Origin: Dehalococcoidia bacterium
GTDB lineage: Bacteria; Chloroflexota; Dehalococcoidia; Lucifugimonadales; Lucifugimonadaceae
Direction of reading: 5' to 3'
DNA length: 13,086 nucleotides
Assembly (NCBI GenBank): GCA_028278465.1
Contig: JANQEF010000251.1
Coordinates: 1-13,086, forward strand
Positions 1 through 7,079 of this stretch are shown piece by piece (position 1 is the stretch's first letter; each line of letters opens with the position of its first letter). Made by a program: the position numbers and the translations under genes. The notes beneath the pieces are model-generated. The model was not told the origin of the DNA and ran no database searches. It worked only from the letters and a program-made list of their open reading frames with translations.

Positions 1-332
1 TCTTCGGCTACAGCATGCGCGGCGACCTTCGTGACCAGGCTGCGAGCCTGATCAACGCCGCAAACGATCACGGCGCGCCGGTCCTTTCGAACGACATCCC
101 GAGCGGCATCGAGGCGACCTCGGGCCGCGTCGGGGAGCCGTCGATTCACGCCACCGCAACGCTGACTATTGCATTGCCAAAGACCGGGCTGCGGGAAGAA
201 GAGGCGCTGCCGCACGTCGGTGAGCTCTATCTTGGCGACATCGCCGTCCCACCGGAGCTGTACACAGCGAGCTTCCCTGATATGCCGCCGGTGGCGCCGT
301 TCGCCGAGAGCCACATCGTCCGGGTCTGGTAA
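1..332 (+). CDS. nnrE: NAD(P)H-hydrate epimerase, stand-alone (3' part only)
   Basis: This is the C-terminal part of a YjeF_N-type epimerase; the 5' end lies outside the window and the frame is read from base 3. The enzyme interconverts the R and S epimers of damaged, hydrated NAD(P)H so that the ADP/ATP-dependent dehydratase can repair them. The visible part opens with FGYSMRGDLR, matching the family's hydrophobic-GYGLRG-type segment. It continues with the NDIPSG motif (usually DIPSG) next to the cation/active site, and ends with the typical GDIAVPPELY closing strand. A stop follows soon after, so this protein lacks the fused C-terminal dehydratase domain found in bifunctional Nnr proteins; a dehydratase would have to be encoded elsewhere. 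It converges on plsY with only 11 bases between the two stop codons and no hairpin terminator between them. The family call is firm; the size and start are unknown. Confidence 0.85.
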   Translation, partial: FGYSMRGDLRDQAASLINAANDHGAPVLSNDIPSGIEATSGRVGEPSIHATATLTIALPKTGLREEEALPHVGELYLGDIAVPPELYTASFPDMPPVAPFAESHIVRVW

Positions 333-343
333 AGGCTCCGCTG

Positions 344-958
344 CTACTCCAGCTGGCCGACCTTCCGCCACTCGCGGGCGGCGATCGCCTTGCGTATCTC
401 GGCGGCTTCACGGCCGAAGTGCGTCGCTACGACCAGGACGCTGAGCGCAACGCAGAAGGCGACGATCTCGCCGCGCACACCGGCGAGCCAGACCACCAGG
501 TTCAGCACGATGATCCCGGCGCCGAACGCCCAGACCCAGCTGCGGGTCAGCCAGTAGGCGGCGAACACGACCGGCGCGGCCGCCCATGAGAGCACGGGCA
601 TCATGCCGACCGATATCCCGAAGATGATGGCGACGCCCTTGCCGCCGTCGAACCCGATGTAAGGCGACCAGTTGTGGCCGATTGTTGCCAGCAGGGCGCC
701 GGCGAACAGTCCGCCGTCTGACAGGTCGAGCAATCGTCCGACGACGATCACCAGCGCACCCTTGAGTCCATCTAAGAACAACACTAAAAGGCCAGTCTGC
801 CAGCCGAGCGACCTGAATGCGTTGACGGTGCCGACGTTGCCATTGCCGCACTCGCGGATGTCGACACCGCGTCGTTTGCCTGCGATGTAGGCGAACGGGA
901 TCCCACCGACAAGATAGGCGGCGATGGAGTAGACGATGATCGTGGCTATCTCAGGCAT
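344..958 (-). CDS. plsY: Acyl-phosphate:glycerol-3-phosphate acyltransferase PlsY
   Basis: This is a 204-residue integral membrane protein of the PlsY family. PlsY transfers an acyl group from acyl-phosphate to the sn-1 position of glycerol-3-phosphate, the first step of phospholipid synthesis in most bacteria. Motif 1 is visible at residues 19-49: GGIPFAY, then GNGNVGTVN and R49, matching the family GSGNxGATNxxR pattern. Motif 2 is GHNWSPYIGFDGGKGVA at residues 94-110, with the glycine-rich substrate loop. Several hydrophobic stretches fit the expected multi-pass topology, and the length is normal. The C-terminal motif, usually HRENIxRLL, is altered here to an H-F-G-R-E-A-A-E-I-R run, so the conserved Asn after the His is missing. 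The start is the ATG at 956-958, with only a weak ribosome site. A divergent paralogue is possible, but the two main catalytic motifs are intact. Confidence 0.9.
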   Translation of the reverse strand: MPEIATIIVYSIAAYLVGGIPFAYIAGKRRGVDIRECGNGNVGTVNAFRSLGWQTGLLVLFLDGLKGALVIVVGRLLDLSDGGLFAGALLATIGHNWSPYIGFDGGKGVAIIFGISVGMMPVLSWAAAPVVFAAYWLTRSWVWAFGAGIIVLNLVVWLAGVRGEIVAFCVALSVLVVATHFGREAAEIRKAIAAREWRKVGQLE

Positions 959-1083
959 ACTGCTCAGGTTTCAGCGCTGAAGAGATGTCGGCGCTGGCCT
1001 CGCTCCACAGTCGCGAAGTTAGATGTCCTCATCAATCCTTCGCCTCGAAGACTACGTCGCAACAATGAAAGCCGGCCGGCCGG

Positions 1084-1947
1084 TCACAGACCGAACGACA
1101 TGATCTCTTCGGCGTAGATCACCTCGCCCGAGAACACCTCTCGGATGTCCCCGAGCCCCTTCTCCAGCGGCCCGTGCTGCGATATGTGCGGTCCCATGTG
1201 CACAAGCACCAGCTTCTTGACGCCAGCTTCCTCAGCCATCCGCGCCGCGCCAGTCGTCCCCGTCTGGCCGACCGCCTCGCCCTCGGCGTCCATCACCTCC
1301 TGGTCGTCCCAGCACATCGAGATCAGCACATCGGCATCCTTCGCCAGGTCGACCACCGACTGGCAGGGCTGCGTGTCGCCGGTGAACACCACCGACTTTC
1401 CGCCCTTCGCCTCGAAGCGGTACGCCAGTGAATCGAGATACGGCTGCACATGCTCGGCCGGCGCTGCGTTCACCTCCCACTTATCGGCCGTGAAGACGTG
1501 GCCGGGTCCGACGTCCGTCGCTTTGATGTCCGGCTTCGGCCGCGGCAGCTTGCCGCCCCGGTTCACGTACACCTGCTGGCTCAGCGGGTGGTAAACCCGC
1601 GCCTTCCAGTCGTGCGAGAAGATGCCGTCATCGCCGATCACGCCCTCGGTGATCTTCTCCGTTAGCGTCGGCCCGAACACCTGCAGCTGGTTCTCCTTGC
1701 CGATGCTCTGGTCCCAGCGGCAGAGCAGGAAGCACGGGTAGTCGATGTCGTGGTCGAAGTGGTGGTGCGTGAAGAACAGGTGGTCGATGTCGGTCGGCCA
1801 CAGCCCTGCCTTCACCAGCTTGTGCGTCGCTGCGGGACCGCAGTCCAGCATGATCTTCTCGCCATCGATGTCGAGCACGAAAGCCGATCCGAAGCGGTCG
1901 GGCGTGGGCGTCGGCGTTCCGGCGCCGAGAACGTAGAGTCGGGGCAT
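1084..1947 (-). CDS. Metallo-beta-lactamase-fold hydrolase, RNase Z-like
   Basis: This is a 287-residue MBL-fold enzyme with all five metal-binding motifs. HxHxDH is at residues 61-66 (H61, H63, D65, H66), the third-motif histidine is H166, the bridging aspartate is D191 in TGDT, and the last histidine is H250 in VLVHMGPH. The N terminus (LGAGTPTPTPDRFGSAF) resembles the RNase Z/arylsulfatase-like branch, whose members use two zinc ions to hydrolyse phosphodiesters or other esters. The long flexible-arm exosite of true tRNase Z was not identified, so the substrate is unknown. No signal peptide is seen, suggesting a cytoplasmic enzyme. The ATG is preceded by AGAGGA seven bases upstream, a good ribosome site. 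The gene is divergent from the zinc-ribbon gene and ends 125 bases before the plsY start on the same strand; the two could be co-transcribed, but the gap argues only weakly for it. Confidence 0.88.
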   Translation of the reverse strand: MPRLYVLGAGTPTPTPDRFGSAFVLDIDGEKIMLDCGPAATHKLVKAGLWPTDIDHLFFTHHHFDHDIDYPCFLLCRWDQSIGKENQLQVFGPTLTEKITEGVIGDDGIFSHDWKARVYHPLSQQVYVNRGGKLPRPKPDIKATDVGPGHVFTADKWEVNAAPAEHVQPYLDSLAYRFEAKGGKSVVFTGDTQPCQSVVDLAKDADVLISMCWDDQEVMDAEGEAVGQTGTTGAARMAEEAGVKKLVLVHMGPHISQHGPLEKGLGDIREVFSGEVIYAEEIMSFGL

Positions 1948-2007
1948 GTGAAGGTCCTCTGGAGAGTGAAAACGGACGGCTGCAGGGCCGCACCTCGGAC
2001 CTGAGGC

Positions 2008-2036
2008 AATCTATCGGCTCGAATCGTTGGCGGCAA
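2008..2036 (-). promoter_or_regulatory. Candidate sigma-70-type promoter for the MBL-fold hydrolase
   Basis: Read on the minus strand there is a TTGCCG -35-like hexamer (2036 to 2031), a 17-base spacer and a TAGATT -10-like hexamer (2013 to 2008). Each matches consensus at four of six positions. The spacing is ideal and the position is about 60 bases before the ATG at 1947. This is motif matching by eye in a GC-rich genome, so it is only a candidate. Confidence 0.3.
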
Positions 2037-2090
2037 ACCTGGCGATCAGCGGCGACGCCTGCGGATTCCAGCGCGTGTCACTTTGCCTTC

Positions 2091-2142
2091 ACACGGAATG
2101 GCCGAAAAACACGGAAACCGGTTGCAAAAACCGCTTGGTTTC
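2091..2142. promoter_or_regulatory. Repeat cluster upstream of the zinc-ribbon gene (possible operator)
   Basis: The octamer ACACGGAA occurs twice as a direct repeat, at 2091-2098 and 2109-2116. The second copy runs into an AACCGGTT palindrome (2116-2123). That is followed by AACC at 2129-2132 and GGTT at 2137-2140, so four AACC/GGTT half-sites are packed into 25 bases. GAAACC (2114-2119) and GGTTTC (2137-2142) also form an inverted repeat. The cluster sits directly on the candidate -35 of the zinc-ribbon gene, which is where a repressor or activator could act. No known regulator is recognised. Confidence 0.35.
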
Positions 2143-2163
2143 GGCTCCGGCGCCGCATATATC
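2135..2163 (+). promoter_or_regulatory. Candidate sigma-70-type promoter for the zinc-ribbon gene
   Basis: TTGGTT at 2135-2140 and TATATC at 2158-2163 are separated by exactly 17 bases and lie about 80 bases before the ATG at 2244. The -10 region is one of the few AT-rich spots in this GC-rich stretch. The -35 match is weak (three of six), which would fit a promoter needing an activator at the overlapping repeat cluster. Confidence 0.3.
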
Positions 2164-2243
2164 GTGCGCCCAATTTCACTTGAGGTGCGATCCCAGCTCG
2201 TGTTTCGAGATGTGCTCCGCTATTTCCCAACTGGAGGCCATCG

Positions 2244-2549
2244 ATGTTGTATTTCAACTCCTGCCCTCGATGTAAGACCGGCACGGTCCAGCTAGAGTCC
2301 GACTTCTACGGGAGCTACCTGTCCTGCCTGAACTGCGGGTTCGAGAAAAGCGCTGCGTCTGTCCGCAAGCTCGACTACGAAGAGGCGAGGCGTGACGCCG
2401 AGGCCGCTGTTGCTGTCGTCGTTGGCGACAACGCCGCTCCTGCCGCCGTTGCGGTCGACGAAGAACCGCTCGAAGAAGACGAGCTGTTCCCGGACGACTT
2501 CGACGCTGACGAGGACGAGCTCGCAGAGCTGGAGCGCGCGGCCGGCTAG
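2244..2549 (+). CDS. Small zinc-ribbon protein with acidic tail
   Basis: This is a 101-residue protein with two CxxC knuckles, C7/C10 (CPRC) and C28/C31 (CLNC), 17 residues apart. That is a standard zinc-ribbon that would bind one zinc ion. The ribbon is followed by a short helix-like stretch, an Ala/Val-rich linker, and a strongly acidic C-terminal tail rich in Glu and Asp from about residue 70 to the end. Such an architecture suggests a nucleic-acid- or protein-binding ribbon with a tail that could contact basic proteins; no enzyme motif is present. The start is secure: GGAGG at 2233-2237 lies six bases before the ATG. The gene appears monocistronic or leads weakly into the peptidase gene 140 bases downstream. 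I do not recognise a named family, though similar short zinc-ribbon genes are, to my memory, common in Chloroflexota. Confidence 0.85.
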   Translation: MLYFNSCPRCKTGTVQLESDFYGSYLSCLNCGFEKSAASVRKLDYEEARRDAEAAVAVVVGDNAAPAAVAVDEEPLEEDELFPDDFDADEDELAELERAAG

Positions 2550-2678
2550 CCTGCTGTCTGTGTTCGTTTCCTGATCGGATCCCGGTAAGGGTGCTTCGCT
2601 ATTCACCCGCCTCTTGCGCTGTCCGCCCCGTTAGGCCAGTATGCGGCCTGACCCGGGTTGAACTCCCAGCTTGCGGAC

Positions 2679-2683
2679 AGGAG
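2679..2683 (+). promoter_or_regulatory. Ribosome binding site that fixes the peptidase start
   Basis: AGGAG lies six bases before the TTG at 2690-2692. No comparable site precedes the upstream in-frame GTG at 2591, and the 33 residues that start would add look unlike M28 sequence. This supports TTG as the true initiation codon. Confidence 0.7.
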
Positions 2684-2689
2684 CGCGCA

Positions 2690-4087
2690 TTGGCAGACCT
2701 CGACTGGCCGGCGATCGACCGATTTCTCATGGGCGAGGCGTGGGCCGGATCGCGCATCCCCGAGTACCGCGACCACCTGTGCCACGAGATCGGTCCACGC
2801 TGGGGCGGCAGCGAAGCCGACCTGCGAGCTTCGGAGTACATCCGGGACCAGATGGAGGAGAACGGTCTGGGTTCGCCGCGGCTGGAACAGTTTCAGCTCG
2901 ATAGCTGGGAACACGGCGACGCCTCATTGACCGTTTCCGGGTCCGGCGAGTCGCTCGAGATCAAGCCGTTCCTGCGATGCCCGCAGGTTGATGTGACTGC
3001 ACCGGTCGTCGATCTCGGCTTCGGCACGCAACGAGAGATCGAGGCTGCAGGCAAGGCTGTGAACGGCGCAATCGTCGTCATGAACCTCGGGCCGGAGCCT
3101 TTCACCGCACCGCTGCCACATACGGCCAGGCTGACGATGGCCGCAGCAAGCGGCGCAGTCGCGGCCGTTGTCGTCGAATCTAAGACCGGCGGGCGCATGG
3201 AGTACCGCAGCGCCAACGACTGGCGCGCTCCCGGCATCGCTCCGCACCCGCTTCCAACCGTCAACATCTCTTTCGAAGTGGGCGGCAGGCTGCGCTATCT
3301 CGCCGCCCGCGGGGCGTCCGCCCGGCTGCAAGTCGAATCTCGCTTCTTCGAAACGCCTGCCAACAACGTCGTCGCCGAGATCGAGGGTGACACGTGGCCG
3401 GACGAGCACGTGATCGTTGCCGGCCACCACGACACCGTGTTCGGAACTCCCGGCGGCAATGACAACACTTCGGGAACAGTGGCGGTGATGGAGGCGGCGC
3501 GGGTCCTGGCGGCGTTAAAGAGGGAAACCGGCGTCGGGCCTGCCCGGACCATCCGCTTTGGCACGTGGTCTGGTGAAGAGCAGGGTCTGCAGGGCGCGTA
3601 CGCATATGTCGCCGCCAACCACGGCACAAACGGCCGCAACTCGCCGCCGCGCTTCGCGCTGAACCTGGACGAACTTTCGACCGGCCACATGAAGGGCGTC
3701 GTGGTGATGAACGAGTACATGCGCGGCTTCATGCAGGCGCAGCTCGACACGATGAACGACGACCTGAAGTGCCATGTGCAGGGACCGCTCGACGCGCACT
3801 CCGACCACTTTCCGTTCACCCGCGCCGGCATCCCGGCCGGGATTCTGTGGCGCTGGCGGTTCCACGGCCGGCACGCGACCTCGGAGTTCCACCACGAGCC
3901 GGGCGATTCGGCACAGAAGCTGAATGTGCGGGAACTGAAGGAGTACGTCGGCCAGATCAGCCGCCTGATGCTCCGCCTGTCTCACGTCCCGCCCGGCGAC
4001 TGGCCTGAAAACCCGCACACGGCCGACGAGATAGAGCGGCGGTCGGTGGCCGAGGTCGGTACGCACACCCCGACGTTCCACGGGTAG
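2690..4087 (+). CDS. M28-family zinc metallopeptidase with PA domain
   Basis: This is a 465-residue peptidase of family M28 (aminopeptidase Y/S type), which uses two zinc ions to cleave N-terminal or dipeptide bonds. The full ligand set is visible: H246 and D248 in GHHDTV, bridging D258 in GNDNTSG, catalytic E296 and metal ligand E297 in WSGEEQG, D327 in NLDELS, and H373 in HSDHFPF. A protease-associated (PA) domain appears to be inserted at about residues 100-215, before the catalytic half. No signal peptide or lipobox is seen, so the enzyme is probably cytoplasmic, unlike many secreted relatives. I chose the TTG at 2690 because of the AGGAG site six bases upstream. Three bases separate its stop from the next small gene, so the two are probably co-transcribed and translationally linked. 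The exact substrate cannot be told; carboxypeptidase or deacylase activity also occurs in this clan. Confidence 0.9.
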   Translation: MADLDWPAIDRFLMGEAWAGSRIPEYRDHLCHEIGPRWGGSEADLRASEYIRDQMEENGLGSPRLEQFQLDSWEHGDASLTVSGSGESLEIKPFLRCPQVDVTAPVVDLGFGTQREIEAAGKAVNGAIVVMNLGPEPFTAPLPHTARLTMAAASGAVAAVVVESKTGGRMEYRSANDWRAPGIAPHPLPTVNISFEVGGRLRYLAARGASARLQVESRFFETPANNVVAEIEGDTWPDEHVIVAGHHDTVFGTPGGNDNTSGTVAVMEAARVLAALKRETGVGPARTIRFGTWSGEEQGLQGAYAYVAANHGTNGRNSPPRFALNLDELSTGHMKGVVVMNEYMRGFMQAQLDTMNDDLKCHVQGPLDAHSDHFPFTRAGIPAGILWRWRFHGRHATSEFHHEPGDSAQKLNVRELKEYVGQISRLMLRLSHVPPGDWPENPHTADEIERRSVAEVGTHTPTFHG

Positions 4088-4090
4088 GCG

Positions 4091-4339
4091 ATGAGAGAGC
4101 GGCACAACCGGGCGACGGGGAAGCACCCGAAGACCTGCAGCTGCGTGACCTGTCAGCAGCGCAGGGCGGAGGCGGCGACGCACCGGCCGAAGAAGAAGCG
4201 GAAGCCGAAGTCGCAGCGAGGTAAAGGGCGAAAGGCGGCCGACTCTGACCTGATGGCGGAGGCCATGGACATACTCGGGCTAGGCGGCGAGACGCGGCCC
4301 GAAGATGATGACTCGAAAGGCGAGGACCGTGACCGATAG
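4091..4339 (+). CDS. Small basic protein with CxCxxC cluster, unknown function
   Basis: This is an 82-residue hypothetical protein. It starts three bases after the peptidase stop and overlaps the probable GTG start of the oxidoreductase by 11 bases. Residues 12-21 hold His12, Cys16, Cys18 and Cys21, a compact potential metal site. A very basic Lys/Arg segment follows at about residues 32-48, then a short predicted helix (DLMAEAMDILGLGG) and a highly charged Asp/Glu/Lys/Arg end. The basic run could bind RNA or DNA, but no named domain is recognised. Support for a real gene comes from the tight packing between two clear genes, the absence of another good frame here, and the ordered Cys motif. 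The ribosome site is poor, which fits translational coupling to the upstream gene. Confidence 0.68.
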   Translation: MRERHNRATGKHPKTCSCVTCQQRRAEAATHRPKKKRKPKSQRGKGRKAADSDLMAEAMDILGLGGETRPEDDDSKGEDRDR

Positions 4340-5396
4340 CAACGGCAACGCCCGCATAGGGTTCATCGGCGCAGGCTGGTGGGCGACAACCAACCACATG
4401 CCTGTCCTCGCAGCGCGGGACGACGTCGAGATGACCTCCGTATGCCGGCTTGGTGCAGATGAGCTCCAGCAGGTCAGGGAGCGATTCGGCTTCACGCACG
4501 CCACCGAGTCGTATGAAGACCTGCTCGAGATGGACCTCGACGGCGTGGTCGTCAGCACGCCGCACTCGCTCCACCACGAACATGCTCTTGCGGCGATCGA
4601 GCGCGGCCTGCACGTGATGTGCGAGAAGCCGCTCGCCACGACCGCAGCGCACGCCAGGGAGCTCGTCGAAGCCGCTGACCGCACGGGTGTTCAGCTGCTC
4701 GTTCCTTACGGCTGGCACTACGCTCCGTTCATCCAGGAGGCGAAGCGGCGCATGGAACAGGGCGCGGTGGGCAGGATCGAGTTCGTGATGTGCCACATGG
4801 CGTCGCCGATCCGCAAGCTGCTGGAGGGCAAGCGGTTCCTGTCGGACGGTGGTGGCGAAGGTGAAGTGATGTTCGAGCCAGCCGCCGAGACATGGGCCGA
4901 CCCGCAGGTCGCAGGTGGCGGCTACGCGCTGGCGCAGATGTCGCACTCGGCGGGTCTATCTTCGTGGCTGACCGAGCTACGGCCGAAGTCCGTTTCGGCG
5001 TTGACGTCGTCACCTACCAGCCAGGTCGAGCTCTACGACGCCTTCTCGGTCGAGTTCACATCCGGCGCCATCGGCTCGTTCTCGGGCGCAGGCAACATGC
5101 CGGAAGACACCGGCTTCCAGCTCGATGTGCGGATATTCGGCTCGGAAGGCGTGATGTCGGTTGACTGCGACCGCTCGCGGCTGGCGGTCCAGCGCCATGA
5201 CGGAGACCACTCCGAGATGCAGCTTGAACCGGACGCCGGCGAATATCGCGGCGGTGGTCCGCCAGACAACTTCGCCGACCTCGTGACCGGCAAGACCGAC
5301 GTCAACTACGCTCCCGGCTGGGCCGGAATGGCCGCAATCGAGATCATCGACGCCGCGTACCGCTCTGCGCAGTCGGGCGTGCGAGAGAGCGTGTGA
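4329..5396 (+). CDS. Gfo/Idh/MocA-family NAD(P)-dependent oxidoreductase
   Basis: This is a 355-residue dehydrogenase of the Gfo/Idh/MocA family, whose members oxidise or reduce sugars, inositols, sugar acids or related polyols with NAD(P). The N-terminal Rossmann fold shows RIGFIGAGWW at residues 9-18 (GxGxx dinucleotide loop). The family EKP motif is at residues 99-101, where the lysine is a catalytic residue contacting the nicotinamide. The C-terminal alpha/beta domain follows, with GGGYALAQMSHSAGL resembling the substrate-site segment that carries the conserved histidine. I prefer the GTG at 4329, because GAAAGG lies eight bases upstream and the protein then opens six residues before the Rossmann strand. 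An in-frame ATG at 4305 would add eight residues but has no ribosome site. It is the last gene of a compact trio with the peptidase and the CxCxxC protein. The substrate is not predictable. Confidence 0.9.
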   Translation: MTDSNGNARIGFIGAGWWATTNHMPVLAARDDVEMTSVCRLGADELQQVRERFGFTHATESYEDLLEMDLDGVVVSTPHSLHHEHALAAIERGLHVMCEKPLATTAAHARELVEAADRTGVQLLVPYGWHYAPFIQEAKRRMEQGAVGRIEFVMCHMASPIRKLLEGKRFLSDGGGEGEVMFEPAAETWADPQVAGGGYALAQMSHSAGLSSWLTELRPKSVSALTSSPTSQVELYDAFSVEFTSGAIGSFSGAGNMPEDTGFQLDVRIFGSEGVMSVDCDRSRLAVQRHDGDHSEMQLEPDAGEYRGGGPPDNFADLVTGKTDVNYAPGWAGMAAIEIIDAAYRSAQSGVRESV

Positions 5397-5528
5397 CCTG
5401 CGCGTACGGGCCTCCACGCTGGAACCGCAACCGGGGTAGTGAGACCATCGAGTCCAGGCCCGCACCGGATAGGAACCTGAACCGGTAAGGCTCAGGCTCC
5501 GTAGACCTACACACTCACCAGACTACGG
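5397..5528. other. Intergenic region with inverted repeats before the AAA+ gene
   Basis: This 132-base gap has no gene. It holds two perfect 7-base inverted repeats. CGGGCCT (5407-5413) pairs with AGGCCCG (5456-5462). TCCGTAG (5498-5504) pairs with CTACGGA (5523-5529), whose last base is the A of the AAA+ start codon. No T-run follows any stem, so an intrinsic terminator is not supported. The second repeat could be an operator or a hairpin that limits access to the start codon, since no Shine-Dalgarno is seen before that ATG. Confidence 0.3.
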
Positions 5529-7076
5529 ATGTCCGCGATGCTCCGTTCCCGCCGACCGAAGACCACCCAGCGGCCCGCCACTCTTGGCCAGCTCAAGGAG
5601 TCCGGCTACCGGTCGAGATCAGTCAGCGACGAGATCCACCACAACGTGGTCGATCGGCTGAAGTCGGGAGAGCCGCTTCTGCCCGGGATCGTCGGGTACG
5701 AACAGACGGTCGTGCCGGAGCTCGAAAACGCGCTCCTTGCGGGGCAGAGCATCGCCATCCTCGGCGAGCGCGGCCAGGGCAAATCACGCCTCATCCGCTC
5801 GCTCACCCAGTTCCTCGACGAGTATGTCCCGTATCTCGAAGGGACCGAGACGAACGACGACCCGCTGAACCCGATATCCGCTGCAGGTCGCGGCATGGTC
5901 GAAGAGCACGGCGACGACACGCCAATCGCCTGGCTGCACCGCGACCAGCGTTATGGCGAGAAGCTTGCAACGCCCGACGTGGCGATGGCCGACCTGATCG
6001 GTGACGTCGACCCGATCAAAGTTGCCGAAGGCCGCTATCTCAGCGATGAACTGACGATCCACTACGGCCTGATCCCGCGCACCAACCGCGGCATCTTCTG
6101 CGTCAACGAGCTGCCCGACCTCGCCGAGCGCATCCAGGTCGGCCTCTTCAACCTGATGGAGGAGCGTGACGTCCAGATCCGCGGTTACAACATCCGACTG
6201 CCGCTCGACATCATGGTGGTCGCAACCGCCAACCCCGAGGACTACACGAACCGCGGCCGGATCATCACGCCGCTCAAGGACCGCTTCGGCGCTCAGGTCC
6301 GCACTCACTACCCGCAGACGACCACGCATGAGCGCGAGATCGTGCAGCAGGAGAGCACGCAGTTCAGCGACGCCGGGCTGCAGGTGGTCGTTCCCGATTT
6401 CATGTCCGAGATCGTTGCCGAGCTGAGTCACCAGGCACGGCGCAGCGGCGAGGTGAACCAGCGGTCGGGCGTCAGCGTGCGGCTGTCCATCTCGAACTAC
6501 GAAACTCTACGCAGTACCGCCCTCAGGCGAGCGATCAAGGTAGGTGAGCCATGCGCTTCGCCTCGGATCACCGACCTGCCGGCGCTCGCCTCGTCCATGC
6601 GCGGCAAGATCGAGCTGGAGACGTTCGAGGAGGGCAGAGAAGACCGCGTGATCGAGGACCTGACCCGGCGATCGGTGGTCGAGGTATTCAACCGTCTGGT
6701 TCCCACGGCGTCGCTGTCCGAGATCGTCTCCACGTTCGAGTCTGGCGTAACGGCGGAGGCCGGCGCGGACCTGGCATCGAACGAGTACGCAGCGCGCATC
6801 GCAGATGTGCCGGCACTGGCCGGAGTTGTGAAGTCGCTCGGCTGCGACGGCTCAGACGCCGAGACCGCGTCCGCAGTCGAGTTCGTGCTCGAAGGTCTGC
6901 ACCTCACTCGCCAGCTCAACCGCGACGTCATCGAAGGCGGCTTCAGGTATGCAAAAGAGCCACCGCCGCCGCCCGAGCCTCGAACAGCGCTGGACGTCAC
7001 GGAGGGGCTGGACGATGAGCAGCGTGCCGAGCTGCGGCGCAAGTTCGAAAGGCGTCGCAGGCGCAACCGGGAGTAG
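5529..7076 (+). CDS. AAA+ ATPase, Mg-chelatase subunit I/MoxR-like
   Basis: This is a 515-residue AAA+ ATPase of the BchI/MoxR-related helix-2-insert group. Walker A is GERGQGKS at residues 79-86 with Lys85. The Walker B region is GIFCVNELPDL from residue 188, where the usual Asp of the DE pair is Asn193 beside Glu194. Sensor 1 lies in VVATANPEDYTNRG, and an arginine-finger-like LKDRFG follows. A lid and a C-terminal helical region complete the protein, which ends in a Pro-rich linker and a very basic tail (RRKFERRRRRNRE). The partner is the VWA protein starting three bases after its stop. Such pairs use ATP-driven ring remodelling with the VWA protein as substrate adaptor, as in Mg/Co chelatases and RavA-ViaA. 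No chlorophyll or cobalamin gene is nearby, so a metal-chelatase role is not supported here. The start lacks a clear ribosome site; an ATG at 5538 is an alternative. Confidence 0.9.
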   Translation: MSAMLRSRRPKTTQRPATLGQLKESGYRSRSVSDEIHHNVVDRLKSGEPLLPGIVGYEQTVVPELENALLAGQSIAILGERGQGKSRLIRSLTQFLDEYVPYLEGTETNDDPLNPISAAGRGMVEEHGDDTPIAWLHRDQRYGEKLATPDVAMADLIGDVDPIKVAEGRYLSDELTIHYGLIPRTNRGIFCVNELPDLAERIQVGLFNLMEERDVQIRGYNIRLPLDIMVVATANPEDYTNRGRIITPLKDRFGAQVRTHYPQTTTHEREIVQQESTQFSDAGLQVVVPDFMSEIVAELSHQARRSGEVNQRSGVSVRLSISNYETLRSTALRRAIKVGEPCASPRITDLPALASSMRGKIELETFEEGREDRVIEDLTRRSVVEVFNRLVPTASLSEIVSTFESGVTAEAGADLASNEYAARIADVPALAGVVKSLGCDGSDAETASAVEFVLEGLHLTRQLNRDVIEGGFRYAKEPPPPPEPRTALDVTEGLDDEQRAELRRKFERRRRRNRE

Positions 7077-7079
7077 CCC

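Noticed and set aside
1071..1083. GCCGGCCGGCCGG palindromic run between the MBL-fold gene and plsY
   Set aside because: It is short low-complexity GC sequence adjoining a stop codon, with no T-run and no second copy in the window.
2591..2689. N-terminal extension of the M28 peptidase from a GTG at 2591
   Set aside because: There is no ribosome site, and the added Pro/Arg/Cys-rich residues are unlike a signal peptide or M28 sequence; AGGAG precedes the TTG at 2690.
3957..4946. 329-residue open frame on the minus strand
   Set aside because: It lies antisense to three well-supported plus-strand genes, is rich in Arg, Pro, Ser and Ala as expected of GC-rich shadow frames, and shows no recognisable motif.
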